Assembly (NCBI GenBank): GCA_026002855.1
Contig: BPGD01000001.1
Span: 2,426,001 to 2,490,000, forward strand
Reading direction: 5' to 3'
Source: Bryobacteraceae bacterium
GTDB taxonomy: Bacteria > Acidobacteriota > Terriglobia > Bryobacterales > Bryobacteraceae
Length of the DNA: 64,000 nt
Part shown: piece after piece, positions 34,065 to 42,454 of the stretch
Layout: every line of letters begins with the position of its first letter
How positions within the stretch are numbered: position 1 is the stretch's first letter
Notes under the pieces: model-generated
What the model saw: only the letters and a program-made list of their open reading frames with translations
What the model was told of the DNA's origin: nothing
The model's database searches: none
Translations under genes and position numbers: made by a program

Positions 34065-36698
34065 TCAGGCCTCGTCCGTGGCGGCCAGTGCCGCGGCGCT
34101 CTCCTGCACGCGGCAGGCGTCGCGGAAACTGCACCACCGGCAAAGATCGGGATCGGCGGGCCGCACGTCGATCCGGCCCTCGAAGATTCGCAGCAGGGCA
34201 TCTTCCGCTGCCCGGCTGGCCGTCTGGATGCGGTCGTCCACCGCGGCGGGACTCGCGGCGCCGTAGAGCTTCACCTCGTTTTTCAGAGAGACCACCCGGA
34301 CCTCCTGCGGGCTGTAGCCCTCCTCCTGGAGGGCGCGCGCATACAGCCCGCCCTGAACGGCCAGGCCCTCTTCCTCCCTCTTGTTGCGGCGATTGGCGGA
34401 ACCGCCGCTTGAATACTTGAAGTCGAACACGAGGCATTCGCCGTTATCGAGAAAATCCACCCGGTCGGCGCGGCCGCGAATCTCCACGCCCAGCAGGGTG
34501 AGCCGCAGTTCCCGCTCCAACTCCACCCTGCCCGCGGGCCGGCTGCACTCGTGACGGGCATACAGTTGCAGATTCCGCTTCATCGCCTCGCGCGCCAGCA
34601 GCGTCTGGTGCGTTTCCGCGAGTCCTTCGCTGCGCATGGCCCGGTCCCAGTTCTCATCGCAGATCTTCGCGATGTCGCCGCCGCGCCGGTGCCATTCTTT
34701 CAGGATTTCGTGAGCCAGGATCCCTTCAAAGAGAGCATCCAGCCGCTCGGCCGGGAACCGGGGAAGCTCCTCGAGTCCGAGCGTGCGCGCCGCAAAGAAC
34801 TGAAACGGGCACTGGAGGAAGGACTCGATGGCCGTGGCCTGCGTCTTCGTGTGCATCTGGCGCAGGGCCGCGAGCACATCGTCCGAGACCAGCGCCGGCG
34901 GTGGCGCCGGGGCCGCCGCGCGCGCCGGCCGCACGGCAAACCGCCGCGCGCGGAACGTCTCCGCGCCTTCCGCTTCCGGCTGGTCGAGCACGAACGCGCG
35001 AAGGATCTCGTCGCCATTTTCGTTCCGCTCCGGCCAGGACAGGTACAGCCTCTGCGTGGCGCGCGTCCGCGCGACTTCGAAGTGAAACACTTCTTCGGCT
35101 TCCCGATCCCTGCTGGTGCGGATGCCGATCCCCTGTTGCGCGAGTGCCTGCCGCAGCGAATCCGGCAGCACCGGGTCCGGCTGGGCGCGACGCGGGAATT
35201 CGCTCTCCACAAGTCCGCAGACGAAGACGACCGGCAGCTCCCACTGCCGCGCCTCCTCGACGTCGAGCAGGTGCACGGCATCGCGGCGTGTGTCCCGGCT
35301 GTAGATGCGCGCTTCGTGGATCCCCGCCTCGACGTGTGGCCAGAATTCCATGAGCGGCACGCGATCGGCGGGGAGCCACTCCGCGGCGGCGCCGGCCAGC
35401 GAGAGGATCTCGCGGAAGGCGGCAGCGCGCATTGCGCAATCCTCGATCTCCCCTTCCGTGAGGGCTCGCCCGGCAGGCGGAGGCGCAAGGAGACGGGCGA
35501 GTTCGCCAAGGCGTGCGGACCACTCTTTGGGCGGGAGCTTCAGATCGGGCCAGTCAGCCAGTGGCGCCAGCGCGCGGGCCGCCACAGGCGCAAGGCGCTC
35601 GAGCCTTTCCAGCCCCTGAAACGGCAGGGCCTCCACGGCCCGCGCCCAGACGCCGTCGGCCCGGAGAGCCACCGCGGTGACGGCCACCGGTGTGCGGAGC
35701 AGCTCCAGGGTCGCCTCGCCGTCCCAGCCGCTGCGCACCGCTTCCACGAAGCGCCGCACCAGCAGACACGCCGGCTCGCGGCGCAGCGAGCGGCCGAAAT
35801 ACGCGCGCGTCGGCACGCCGGCGCGGAACAGGGCGCGCTCGAAGCGTCCGAGATATTCCTCCTCGTTGCGAAGCACGACGCCCATCTCGCGCCAGGGGCG
35901 GCCCGCTTCATGCTCTTCCAGAAGCCGCAGGACCACTTCTTCCACCTCATGCTCGCGCGAGGTGGCGCGGATCAGCGCCGTCCGCGGCCGCGGCCTGCAC
36001 GCGGCGAGCGTCTCCACACGCGCGCCGCTACGGCGGAAGCGCTCCACCAGCGGCGCCGCGCCCGCCCACTCCGGCAGCGTCACCGTCACGCGCGCCTGTT
36101 TCGCCAGAGCAAGGACGAACTCGGCCTCGACCGGCGAAAATCGAAAGAAGCCATCCAGCCAGACAGCGGCAAACGGCGCGCTCCCGCCGGCGGCGCGCCG
36201 CGCGGCCGCGGTCAGCGCCTGCGCGCGCAGCCGCAGACCGCCCTGCTCCAGCCACTCTTCAACGGCACGGTAGGCGGCCACAAGATCAGGATCCGGCCGG
36301 GCGCCCAGGCCAGCGAGCGACTCCAGTTGCAGCGCGCCGACGCCGGCGCCAGACAGCTCTTCAAATGCCGATGCCAGCGCCGCCGGCAGCCCGGGGCTGC
36401 CGCGCAGGGAAGGGAACAGCCGCGGATGGGCCTCCAGCGCCAGCCCGGTGATCAGGGCAAGTTCCGGCGCGCTGGCCACGCGGACCTCCGGCAGGAGACC
36501 GTGAAGGAGTCCGGCCAGCGTGTTGATCCACGAGGGCGGCACATGGCGGCCCTGCCGCGCCAGTTCATGGCGAAGGTGTTCGGCCATGGTCGCCGTAGGC
36601 ACCACCAGACGGACATTTTCCGTGCGCGCGGCGGCGGCGAATTCCTCCAGCACGCGGGTCGTCTTGCCGGATCCGGGCGGGCCGAGCAGAACCCTCAT
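34065..36698 (-). CDS. AddB-like helicase-nuclease with PD-(D/E)XK domain and Fe-S cysteines
   Basis: Predicted DNA-repair protein of 877 residues, shorter than AddB of Firmicutes (about 1,160). The ATG at 36698 gives MRVLLGPPGSGKTTRV, with the Walker A motif at residues 6-13. The middle resembles an inactive or partial UvrD-like fold. The C-terminal third holds a PD-(D/E)XK nuclease: HEILKEWHRR, then GRADRVDFLDNGECLVFDFK with the catalytic D-x-K, and a Gln in VQGGLYARAL. One Cys in LQCPFQFFA and three in DLCRWCSFRDACR match the Cys arrangement of the AddB Fe-S staple. No AddA/UvrD partner is in the window. A TACGCT hexamer 6 bases before the start suggests its own promoter. Confidence 0.8.
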   Translation of the reverse strand: MRVLLGPPGSGKTTRVLEEFAAAARTENVRLVVPTATMAEHLRHELARQGRHVPPSWINTLAGLLHGLLPEVRVASAPELALITGLALEAHPRLFPSLRGSPGLPAALASAFEELSGAGVGALQLESLAGLGARPDPDLVAAYRAVEEWLEQGGLRLRAQALTAAARRAAGGSAPFAAVWLDGFFRFSPVEAEFVLALAKQARVTVTLPEWAGAAPLVERFRRSGARVETLAACRPRPRTALIRATSREHEVEEVVLRLLEEHEAGRPWREMGVVLRNEEEYLGRFERALFRAGVPTRAYFGRSLRREPACLLVRRFVEAVRSGWDGEATLELLRTPVAVTAVALRADGVWARAVEALPFQGLERLERLAPVAARALAPLADWPDLKLPPKEWSARLGELARLLAPPPAGRALTEGEIEDCAMRAAAFREILSLAGAAAEWLPADRVPLMEFWPHVEAGIHEARIYSRDTRRDAVHLLDVEEARQWELPVVFVCGLVESEFPRRAQPDPVLPDSLRQALAQQGIGIRTSRDREAEEVFHFEVARTRATQRLYLSWPERNENGDEILRAFVLDQPEAEGAETFRARRFAVRPARAAAPAPPPALVSDDVLAALRQMHTKTQATAIESFLQCPFQFFAARTLGLEELPRFPAERLDALFEGILAHEILKEWHRRGGDIAKICDENWDRAMRSEGLAETHQTLLAREAMKRNLQLYARHECSRPAGRVELERELRLTLLGVEIRGRADRVDFLDNGECLVFDFKYSSGGSANRRNKREEEGLAVQGGLYARALQEEGYSPQEVRVVSLKNEVKLYGAASPAAVDDRIQTASRAAEDALLRIFEGRIDVRPADPDLCRWCSFRDACRVQESAAALAATDEA

Positions 36699-36704
36699 GG
36701 ACAC

Positions 36705-36710
36705 AGCGTA
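36705..36710 (-). promoter_or_regulatory. -10-like TACGCT 6 bases before the AddB-like start
   Basis: Minus-strand TACGCT at 36710-36705, then GTGTCC and the ATG at 36698. No Shine-Dalgarno is present. This suggests a leaderless transcript. Confidence 0.4.
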
Positions 36711-36721
36711 CAACGCCGATC

Positions 36722-37552
36722 CTAGCGGCCCGCGAGCCTCTGTATGAGCTGCTGGCTTTGCGAGTTGAGCACGATGAGCTGGCGGAGGTCCTCTTCGGCG
36801 GACTGCACCGCGGTCTGGATGCGGGACAGGTCGCCGACGGCCGCGGCCGGGTTGTCGCGCTGCGTGTCCAGCCGCACGGCGAGGGCGCGGAGCTGGTCGG
36901 TGATGTCGCGGTAGCGGCGCTGGAGCGAGGTCACCGTGTTTTCGCGCCGGCGGTTGATGTCAGACAGTTCGTTGAGAATCTGGCTCGTGGATGCATTGCG
37001 CTGGGCCAGCGCGGACAGCTCCTCACGTGTCCTGCGCAGCGTTGTCTCCATCTGCGCCAGGCGTTCGTTCTTGGCGCGGATCTCGGCTTCCATGGCCTGG
37101 ACGATGCGGCGCGTGTTTTCGAGCTCTTCCCGGAGCGCGGCCTCGGCCGCCTCCAGCCGGCGGTTCTCGGCGGACGCGCGTTCCATCGAAGCCTCGAGCT
37201 CGGCCACGCGGCTCTTCATCTCCGTCAGCGCCGTCTGGGTTTCCGCGAGCCGCGTCTGCGCGCCGGCCAGCTCGCGCACGGCGGCCAGACGCCGCGCCTC
37301 TTCCGCGCCGCGTTCGATGGCCGGCGGCAATTTCGGGGTAATGCCCTTTTCCGCCAGTTGCCGCCGCAGTTCCTCGTTTTCGAGCAGCAGCGCGGCGGCG
37401 CGTTCCCGCTCCTTCTTCACTTCCGCCTGGGCCTGTTCGAGCTGCCGGTTCACCTCGGCGCGCCACTGGAGACGCGTCCGCAGCAGCCACGCGCCGGCGG
37501 CCAATGAAAGCCCCAGCAGGACGGACAGCGCAACCAGGGCGGGGTTCCGCAT
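36722..37552 (-). CDS. Membrane-anchored coiled-coil protein
   Basis: Protein of 276 residues of unknown function. I start it at the ATG at 37552, which has TAGGAT seven bases upstream; an ATG at 37561, or a GTG at 37609 overlapping the VWA stop, would lengthen it. One N-terminal membrane helix (NPALVALSVLLGLSLAAGAW) is followed by about 240 residues of almost unbroken heptad-rich helix (QLEQAQAEVKKERERAAALL, ENRRLEAAEAALREELENTR, RLAQMETTLRRTREELSALA), so it should form a long periplasmic or cytoplasmic coiled coil. It lies between the VWA gene and the AddB-like gene (23-base gap), all on the minus strand. Confidence 0.7.
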   Translation of the reverse strand: MRNPALVALSVLLGLSLAAGAWLLRTRLQWRAEVNRQLEQAQAEVKKERERAAALLLENEELRRQLAEKGITPKLPPAIERGAEEARRLAAVRELAGAQTRLAETQTALTEMKSRVAELEASMERASAENRRLEAAEAALREELENTRRIVQAMEAEIRAKNERLAQMETTLRRTREELSALAQRNASTSQILNELSDINRRRENTVTSLQRRYRDITDQLRALAVRLDTQRDNPAAAVGDLSRIQTAVQSAEEDLRQLIVLNSQSQQLIQRLAGR

Positions 37553-37559
37553 ACGCTCC

Positions 37560-37565
37560 ATCCTA
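37560..37565 (-). promoter_or_regulatory. -10-like TAGGAT 7 bases before the coiled-coil gene start
   Basis: Minus-strand TAGGAT followed by GGAGCGT and ATG 37552. The GGAG could also be a close Shine-Dalgarno, so this is weaker than the TACRCT cases. Confidence 0.25.
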
Positions 37566-37605
37566 GACGATCCCCTCGTAGAGAGCGCTGCGCGAAACAA
37601 CCGTG

Positions 37606-38532
37606 TCACTCATCCATCCAGCCCTCCGGTGCGAGGCGGTTACGATATTCGAGCTCGGCGGCGCCGGAAAGCTGCACAGTGGCGTTTTTCGGAAGCCGTT
37701 CCGGAAGGCGGACAGCGATGGAATACATCGAAAGGATCCGCTGAAAAGCGGCCGCCACGGCGTCCGGGATTTCCGTCAGGTGGGTGCAGAACCAGGCGCG
37801 GCCGCCGGTGGCTTCGAGGACCTGCTGGAGACCCGTCTGGTAGGCCTCGTTCAGACGGTCGCGGCGGAAGGCGAGATGAACGGCGAAGACGGGCACGTCG
37901 CTGCGGGCGAGCGTGTCGGCCAGGCGGGCGGATTTTTCGCGGATCAGCGCATCGGGGAAGCGGCGCGAAAGGTCGCGCGTGTCGCTGGAATTGATCACCG
38001 GGTTGGTGTAGTCCTCGCGGTAGTTGGCCACGTCGGAGTCGGTCAGGTACAGCACGGCCACGCGCACCGGCGCTTTGCGGGCCAGCGAGACGCCGAGCCG
38101 GGCCGCCGGCTCGATGGTTTCCAGAAGACCGGCGCGGCCGGTGACGGGCGCGGCCTGAATGGCCGCGATGGCGGCGGCGCGGTCCGGCCCGGGATCGGCG
38201 AGAACGCGGAGGCCGTCGAGAGCGCTGAGGACGCCGATCCAGGCATTCTGCGGCATGGCTTCGATGGCCGCGGCCGCCGCCTGCCGGGCCGCGTCGATGC
38301 GGGCGATGTCGTCGGTCAGGTCGAGAATGAGGAGCAGCAGCAGCGGGTCCGCCGGGCCGAGGACTTTTTCGATTCGCGCCTCGCGTCCGTCCACCACGGC
38401 TTTCAGACCCTCCGCCGGTCCGCCGCCAAGCCATGCGGGAATCAGCCGCAGCGCGCCCCGGGCCGCGCGCGCGGGAGCCTTGGCGGCGGCGCGCGCCATC
38501 GTGACGGCGACAATCCACTGGCGGCGCGTCAT
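37606..38532 (-). CDS. von Willebrand factor A domain protein, Acidobacteria type
   Basis: Protein of 308 residues. The basic start (MTRRQWIVAVTMARAAAKAP) may be an export signal, with a twin Arg but not a clear Tat motif. The VWA fold is seen from about residue 68: LLLLLILDLTDDIARIDAA, where the MIDAS Asp-x-Ser-x-Ser is degenerate (DLTDD), then VRVAVLYLTDSDVANYREDY and the late strand VPVFAVHLAFRRDRLNEAY. It resembles VWA-related proteins abundant in Acidobacteria, whose role is not known. Its start overlaps the last base of the TonB-receptor-like gene stop, so the two are co-transcribed; it is followed by the coiled-coil gene. Confidence 0.72.
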   Translation of the reverse strand: MTRRQWIVAVTMARAAAKAPARAARGALRLIPAWLGGGPAEGLKAVVDGREARIEKVLGPADPLLLLLILDLTDDIARIDAARQAAAAAIEAMPQNAWIGVLSALDGLRVLADPGPDRAAAIAAIQAAPVTGRAGLLETIEPAARLGVSLARKAPVRVAVLYLTDSDVANYREDYTNPVINSSDTRDLSRRFPDALIREKSARLADTLARSDVPVFAVHLAFRRDRLNEAYQTGLQQVLEATGGRAWFCTHLTEIPDAVAAAFQRILSMYSIAVRLPERLPKNATVQLSGAAELEYRNRLAPEGWMDE

Positions 38533-41336
38533 CAGAAGCTGAACCTCAGACCGAGCTGCACCACCCGGCCGCCTCGCGAGCCGATGATGCGCCCGGCGTT
38601 AACGTTGGGCGCGCTGGCCGGGCCGATGACCACGTCCGGGTCGGTCCAGTTGGCATGATTCAGCCAGTTGAAGCCCGAAGCGGTGAATTCGAGCGACCGC
38701 TCGCGGTCGATGGGAAACCGCTTGGCCAGGGAGAGGTCGTGGTTCTGCGCCAGCGGCCCGCGCAGAAAGGGATGCGTGCGCGGCCCCGCGCCCATGGCGA
38801 AGTCCGGCGGGTGCGCGAAGGCGGCGGGGTTGAACCACAGTTGCGGCGAAGGATTCTTCACGCGGGGATCGACGCCAGGCACCGGGTTGACGCGCACGGT
38901 CTGGAGCACCCCGCCCGTGTTGTTGAATTGCGCGCGCAGGGCCAGCGGTTCGCCGCTCGACACCGTCGAGATCGCCGAAATCGACCAGTTGCCGGCGAGA
39001 TAGCCGCGCCAGTCGGCATAGTTCAGCAGCGGCTTGCCCGGACCCAGCGGCAGCTCGTACATGCAGGAGAACGAGAGCCGGTGCGGATTGTTCCACGCCG
39101 TCAGCGCCCATTCGTTCTTCCGGTTGAACTGGTCCTGGCGGCCGTAGGGGCCGGAGTAGTCGTCATACTGGCGCGAGTACTCGTAGGAGACGTTCAGCGA
39201 AAGGCCCTGGCCGGTGCGTTTTTCGGCGCGGAGAGACAGGGCCTCGCGGCGGTAGCGGCCATCGGGCCACTGCGAAAAGACGTCGATCTCGTAAAACTGC
39301 GGATAGGGCCGCAGGGCGCGGTTCCAGGCCAGATCGTTGAGCTGTTCGCGCAGAGAGAGGTAGTCCGGGTGAACGGCGTTGAGGCGCACGGCCGAGTTGC
39401 CAATGAAGAGGTCGCGGCCCCAGGCGACGCCAAGGCCGCCGCTGAGCACGATGCCGCCGCGCATCTGACGCTCATAGCTGACGCCCGCCGACTGATACCG
39501 CGGCAGGCGGCCGCTGTTGTCCAGCACATTGGCGTTGGTATCGTTGGCCGCCTCCGGCGTGAGGTCGGGCACGGGCCGCGGCGGCGGAGGCAGGCCGTCC
39601 CGCAACCGGAACGCGGGTTCGAGGAATGCGTTCGGCGAATAGTAATACGGATGTCCGGTGAAGCCGCGCGTGCCCCACTGGCCGTTGTAGATCGGGTAGG
39701 CCTGGTAGCTCATTCCATAGGAGAGGCGGACGACGGAACGGCGGTTGCCGCGCGGGTTCCAGGCAAGCGTCAGATACGGCTGCGGCTTGACGGCAACGGG
39801 CTGGAAGGCCCGGCCGTAACCATCGCGGCCGGCAAAGACCAGCGCACCGGGCCGGCCGTTGGCCGGGTTGGGCGCGCGCAGATCGACGATGCTCTGGCGG
39901 TCGTACCGTTCGACGCGCGGCGAGGCGGCCAGGAAACTGATGCCGTAAGTCAGCGTGAAATTGGGCCGGACCTCCCAGACGTCCTGCGCCCCGGTCGTCC
40001 ACGTCCAGTTGCGGAAATAGGACGGCGACGGCACCAGCCCGATGTCGGCCGTCTCCGGCCCGCCCAGCAGGAAGCTGGCGAAGGCGAGGCCGGTGTTGAC
40101 GACGCCGGGCAGGCTCGTGTAGCGCCAGGTGAAAAAGTACGCCCCGGCCGGCATCGCCGGGCTGAACGTGTTCACCTGGAGCCGTGAGAACTGGCTGAAG
40201 AAGCGCAGACTGTGGCGGCCCCGCTTGTGGGACAGCGCATCGGAGAAAGTGAACGTGTTGCGGGCCGTCCGGGCCGCGGGCGTCGTGCGCCCCATGTCGA
40301 TGTAATTGGCCAGGTCGAAGAAGGGGAAATGGCCCGAAGGCACGCCGCGCAGGCCGAGCCGCTCCGGCCAGCCCGAGGCGTCAGAAACATTTTCGCTGAC
40401 ATTTGTCTGGGCCTCGAGGCTCGCCGTGTGGACGGTCTGCGGCGAGAGCGTGAGGATGTGCTCGATGGCGCCGCGGCGGCTCGTGAAGCTGCGGTCGGCC
40501 GGCGCGGAGTCGGCCGGGCTTTGGATGAGCCGCGCCGTCCCCGCGAATCCGTTGGTGAACGACCACGACGCCGACAGCCGGTGCTTTTCCAGAAACGTGT
40601 GGTCCAGGCGGCCGATCATGCCGTCCGCCGTGTTCGTCTCCGGCGAAACGATGAAGTAGTTGTTGCGGAAAAACGGGCCGGCGTTGGCGTTGGGCAGCGG
40701 GTAGTAGTCGAGCGCGCGGCGCGCCACCGGGTCCTGGCGCGCCTCCGGGATGCGGTTGGCGGGGAAGGGATCCTTGAGAAATTCGGCGTTCTCCGCCGAG
40801 ACGGGCAGCGCCGGATTGTAGAGCGGATTCGCTCGGACCGTGGCGGGGTCGTAGATCGGCAGCGGCGCGCCGGACTGGTCCACCGTGAGGCTGAAGTCGC
40901 CGCGGCGTTCCGGCTCGATGGCGACGGTGCGCAGCGAGCTGCGGGCGATGCGCTCGCGCACGCCCTCGTAATTCAGCGAGAAAAAGGTTCGCCGCGAGCC
41001 GTCGTAGAGCTTCGGGATGACCACCGGTCCGCTCACGCTGAAGCCGAACTGGTTGCGGCGCAGCAGATTCTTCGTCCCGCCGCGCTGGCGGATCTCGTGC
41101 GGCACCGCGTCCAGAATGTCGTTGCGGAAGTTGTGATAGAGGCGGCCGTGGAACGCGCTCCAGCGCGGGCCGGCGCCGTGCGTGGCGCGCCTGGGGCTGT
41201 CCGGGCGCAGGCCCATCTCGCGCGTCAGCCTGCGGAATTCTTCCGCTGCCTGTTCCAGCGCCGGCCGCGCAGGCTCCTGCGCGCGCACGCACACAAGGAC
41301 GGAGGTCAGGATGGGCAGAAGAAGGAAGCTCCGCAT
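38532..41336 (-). CDS. TonB-dependent-receptor-like outer-membrane barrel lacking the usual N-terminal domains
   Basis: Outer-membrane protein of 934 residues. The ATG at 41336 gives a clean signal peptide (MRSFLLLPILTSVLVCVRAQ); an ATG 12 bases upstream (41348) lies too close to a TACACT hexamer. Members in Acidobacteria normally have a carboxypeptidase-regulatory-like domain and a plug before the barrel (about 1,100 residues). Here only about 45 residues separate the signal peptide from SAFHGRLYHNFRNDILDA and RRNQFGFSVSGPVV, which correspond to the end of the plug and the first barrel strand. The barrel is complete and ends in RGGRVVQLGLRFSF with the C-terminal Phe needed for BAM-dependent insertion. 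It may be a degenerate receptor or an open/adapted pore. It overlaps the VWA gene by one base. Confidence 0.78.
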   Translation of the reverse strand: MRSFLLLPILTSVLVCVRAQEPARPALEQAAEEFRRLTREMGLRPDSPRRATHGAGPRWSAFHGRLYHNFRNDILDAVPHEIRQRGGTKNLLRRNQFGFSVSGPVVIPKLYDGSRRTFFSLNYEGVRERIARSSLRTVAIEPERRGDFSLTVDQSGAPLPIYDPATVRANPLYNPALPVSAENAEFLKDPFPANRIPEARQDPVARRALDYYPLPNANAGPFFRNNYFIVSPETNTADGMIGRLDHTFLEKHRLSASWSFTNGFAGTARLIQSPADSAPADRSFTSRRGAIEHILTLSPQTVHTASLEAQTNVSENVSDASGWPERLGLRGVPSGHFPFFDLANYIDMGRTTPAARTARNTFTFSDALSHKRGRHSLRFFSQFSRLQVNTFSPAMPAGAYFFTWRYTSLPGVVNTGLAFASFLLGGPETADIGLVPSPSYFRNWTWTTGAQDVWEVRPNFTLTYGISFLAASPRVERYDRQSIVDLRAPNPANGRPGALVFAGRDGYGRAFQPVAVKPQPYLTLAWNPRGNRRSVVRLSYGMSYQAYPIYNGQWGTRGFTGHPYYYSPNAFLEPAFRLRDGLPPPPRPVPDLTPEAANDTNANVLDNSGRLPRYQSAGVSYERQMRGGIVLSGGLGVAWGRDLFIGNSAVRLNAVHPDYLSLREQLNDLAWNRALRPYPQFYEIDVFSQWPDGRYRREALSLRAEKRTGQGLSLNVSYEYSRQYDDYSGPYGRQDQFNRKNEWALTAWNNPHRLSFSCMYELPLGPGKPLLNYADWRGYLAGNWSISAISTVSSGEPLALRAQFNNTGGVLQTVRVNPVPGVDPRVKNPSPQLWFNPAAFAHPPDFAMGAGPRTHPFLRGPLAQNHDLSLAKRFPIDRERSLEFTASGFNWLNHANWTDPDVVIGPASAPNVNAGRIIGSRGGRVVQLGLRFSF

Positions 41337-41350
41337 CCGCGTCCACATTC

Positions 41351-41356
41351 AGTGTA
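41351..41356 (-). promoter_or_regulatory. -10-like TACACT before the TonB-receptor-like gene
   Basis: Minus-strand TACACT at 41356-41351, 14 bases before the chosen ATG at 41336; predicted leader about 8 nt. No Shine-Dalgarno is seen. Confidence 0.35.
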
Positions 41357-41393
41357 TCGTCTGCCGCCTGCGCGCCGCGCGCGGCGGCTGCGC

Positions 41394-41399
41394 TACGCT
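41394..41399 (+). promoter_or_regulatory. -10-like TACGCT 8 bases before lpxD
   Basis: TACGCT, then GGACGCAA and the lpxD ATG at 41408. The start is fixed independently by the conserved LpxD N-terminus. The predicted transcript would begin at or within 2 bases of the ATG. Confidence 0.45.
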
Positions 41400-41407
41400 G
41401 GACGCAA

Positions 41408-42451
41408 ATGAAGCTGAAAGAGCTGGCCGAAAGGCTCGGGTGCGAACTGCGGCCGGTGGCGCCCGGAGACGGAGAGCGCGAAATCCAGGGCGTGGCCGGC
41501 ATGGAACACGCCGGCCCCGCGCACCTCACGTTCCTCGCCAATCCGAAGTACGCCCACAAGGTGAAGGACTCGCGCGCTGCGGCGATCCTGGTGGCGCGGG
41601 ACGCGGGCCCGCTGCACATCCCGGCCCTGTTGAGCGACAACCCGTACCTGGACTTTGCCCGCGCGCTCGAGCTGTTCTATCAGCCGCCGCGGCCGGCCCC
41701 TGGCGTCCACCCGACGGCGGTGATTGCGCCTTCGGCCGAGATCGGCGAAGGCGTCTCGATCGGCGCCTACGCGGTGATCGGCGAGCGGGTGCGCATCGGG
41801 CGTGGCACGGTGATCCATCCGATGGTGGTGATCTACGAAGGCGCCCTCATCGGCGAGGACTGCGTCCTCCATGCGCACTGCTCGGTGCGCGAGCACTGCC
41901 GGCTCGGCAACCGCGTGGTCCTGCAGAACGGCGTCGTGATCGGCGCCGACGGCTTCGGATTTGCGAAACGCAAGGACGGGACCCACTACAAGATCGTGCA
42001 GTCCGGCCCGGCGGTGCTGGAGGACGACGTCGAGGTGCAGTCGCTAAGCAATGTGGACCGGGCCACGGTGGGCGAGACGCGGGTGAAACGCGGGGCGAAG
42101 ATCGACTCGCTCGTGCAGGTGGGCCACGCCTGCGTGGTGGGCGAGGACAACATCATCTGCGCGCAGACCGGCCTGGCCGGTTCGAGCGTGCTCGGCCGCA
42201 ACGTACTGCTGGCCGGCCAGGTGGGCGTCAGCGGCCATCTCACGATCCACGACAACGTGGTCGTCTACGCGCAGAGCGGCATCGGCGGCGACGTGCCGCC
42301 GGGGAGCGTCGTCTCCGGCTCGCCCGCCTTTGATGCCGCCGATTGGCGCCGCGCGGTGACCGCCTTTCCGCGGCTGCCGGATCTCGTCAGGACGGTGCGA
42401 AAATTGGAGAAGCGCATCGCCGAACTGGAAGCACGTCTGGAGGAAAAATAG
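41408..42451 (+). CDS. lpxD: UDP-3-O-(3-hydroxyacyl)glucosamine N-acyltransferase
   Basis: Third step of lipid A synthesis in the cytoplasm: transfers a 3-hydroxyacyl chain from ACP to the 2-amino group of UDP-3-O-acylglucosamine. It has 347 residues, as expected. The N-terminal uridine-binding domain (residues 1-100; LKELAERLGCELRPV, HLTFLANPKYAHKV) is followed by a left-handed beta-helix of hexapeptide repeats (IGEGVSIGAYAVIGERVRIG) and a C-terminal helix (VRKLEKRIAELEARLEEK). The catalytic His is His240 in VQVGHACVVGEDNIICAQTG. It shows that the organism makes lipid A. A LOG-family gene starts 3 bases later. Confidence 0.95.
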   Translation: MKLKELAERLGCELRPVAPGDGEREIQGVAGMEHAGPAHLTFLANPKYAHKVKDSRAAAILVARDAGPLHIPALLSDNPYLDFARALELFYQPPRPAPGVHPTAVIAPSAEIGEGVSIGAYAVIGERVRIGRGTVIHPMVVIYEGALIGEDCVLHAHCSVREHCRLGNRVVLQNGVVIGADGFGFAKRKDGTHYKIVQSGPAVLEDDVEVQSLSNVDRATVGETRVKRGAKIDSLVQVGHACVVGEDNIICAQTGLAGSSVLGRNVLLAGQVGVSGHLTIHDNVVVYAQSGIGGDVPPGSVVSGSPAFDAADWRRAVTAFPRLPDLVRTVRKLEKRIAELEARLEEK

Positions 42452-42454
42452 CTG

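Noticed and set aside
38655-40187. Plus-strand 510-codon frame opposite the TonB-receptor-like gene
   Set aside because: The minus strand carries an obvious beta-barrel protein with a signal peptide; the plus frame is a shadow.
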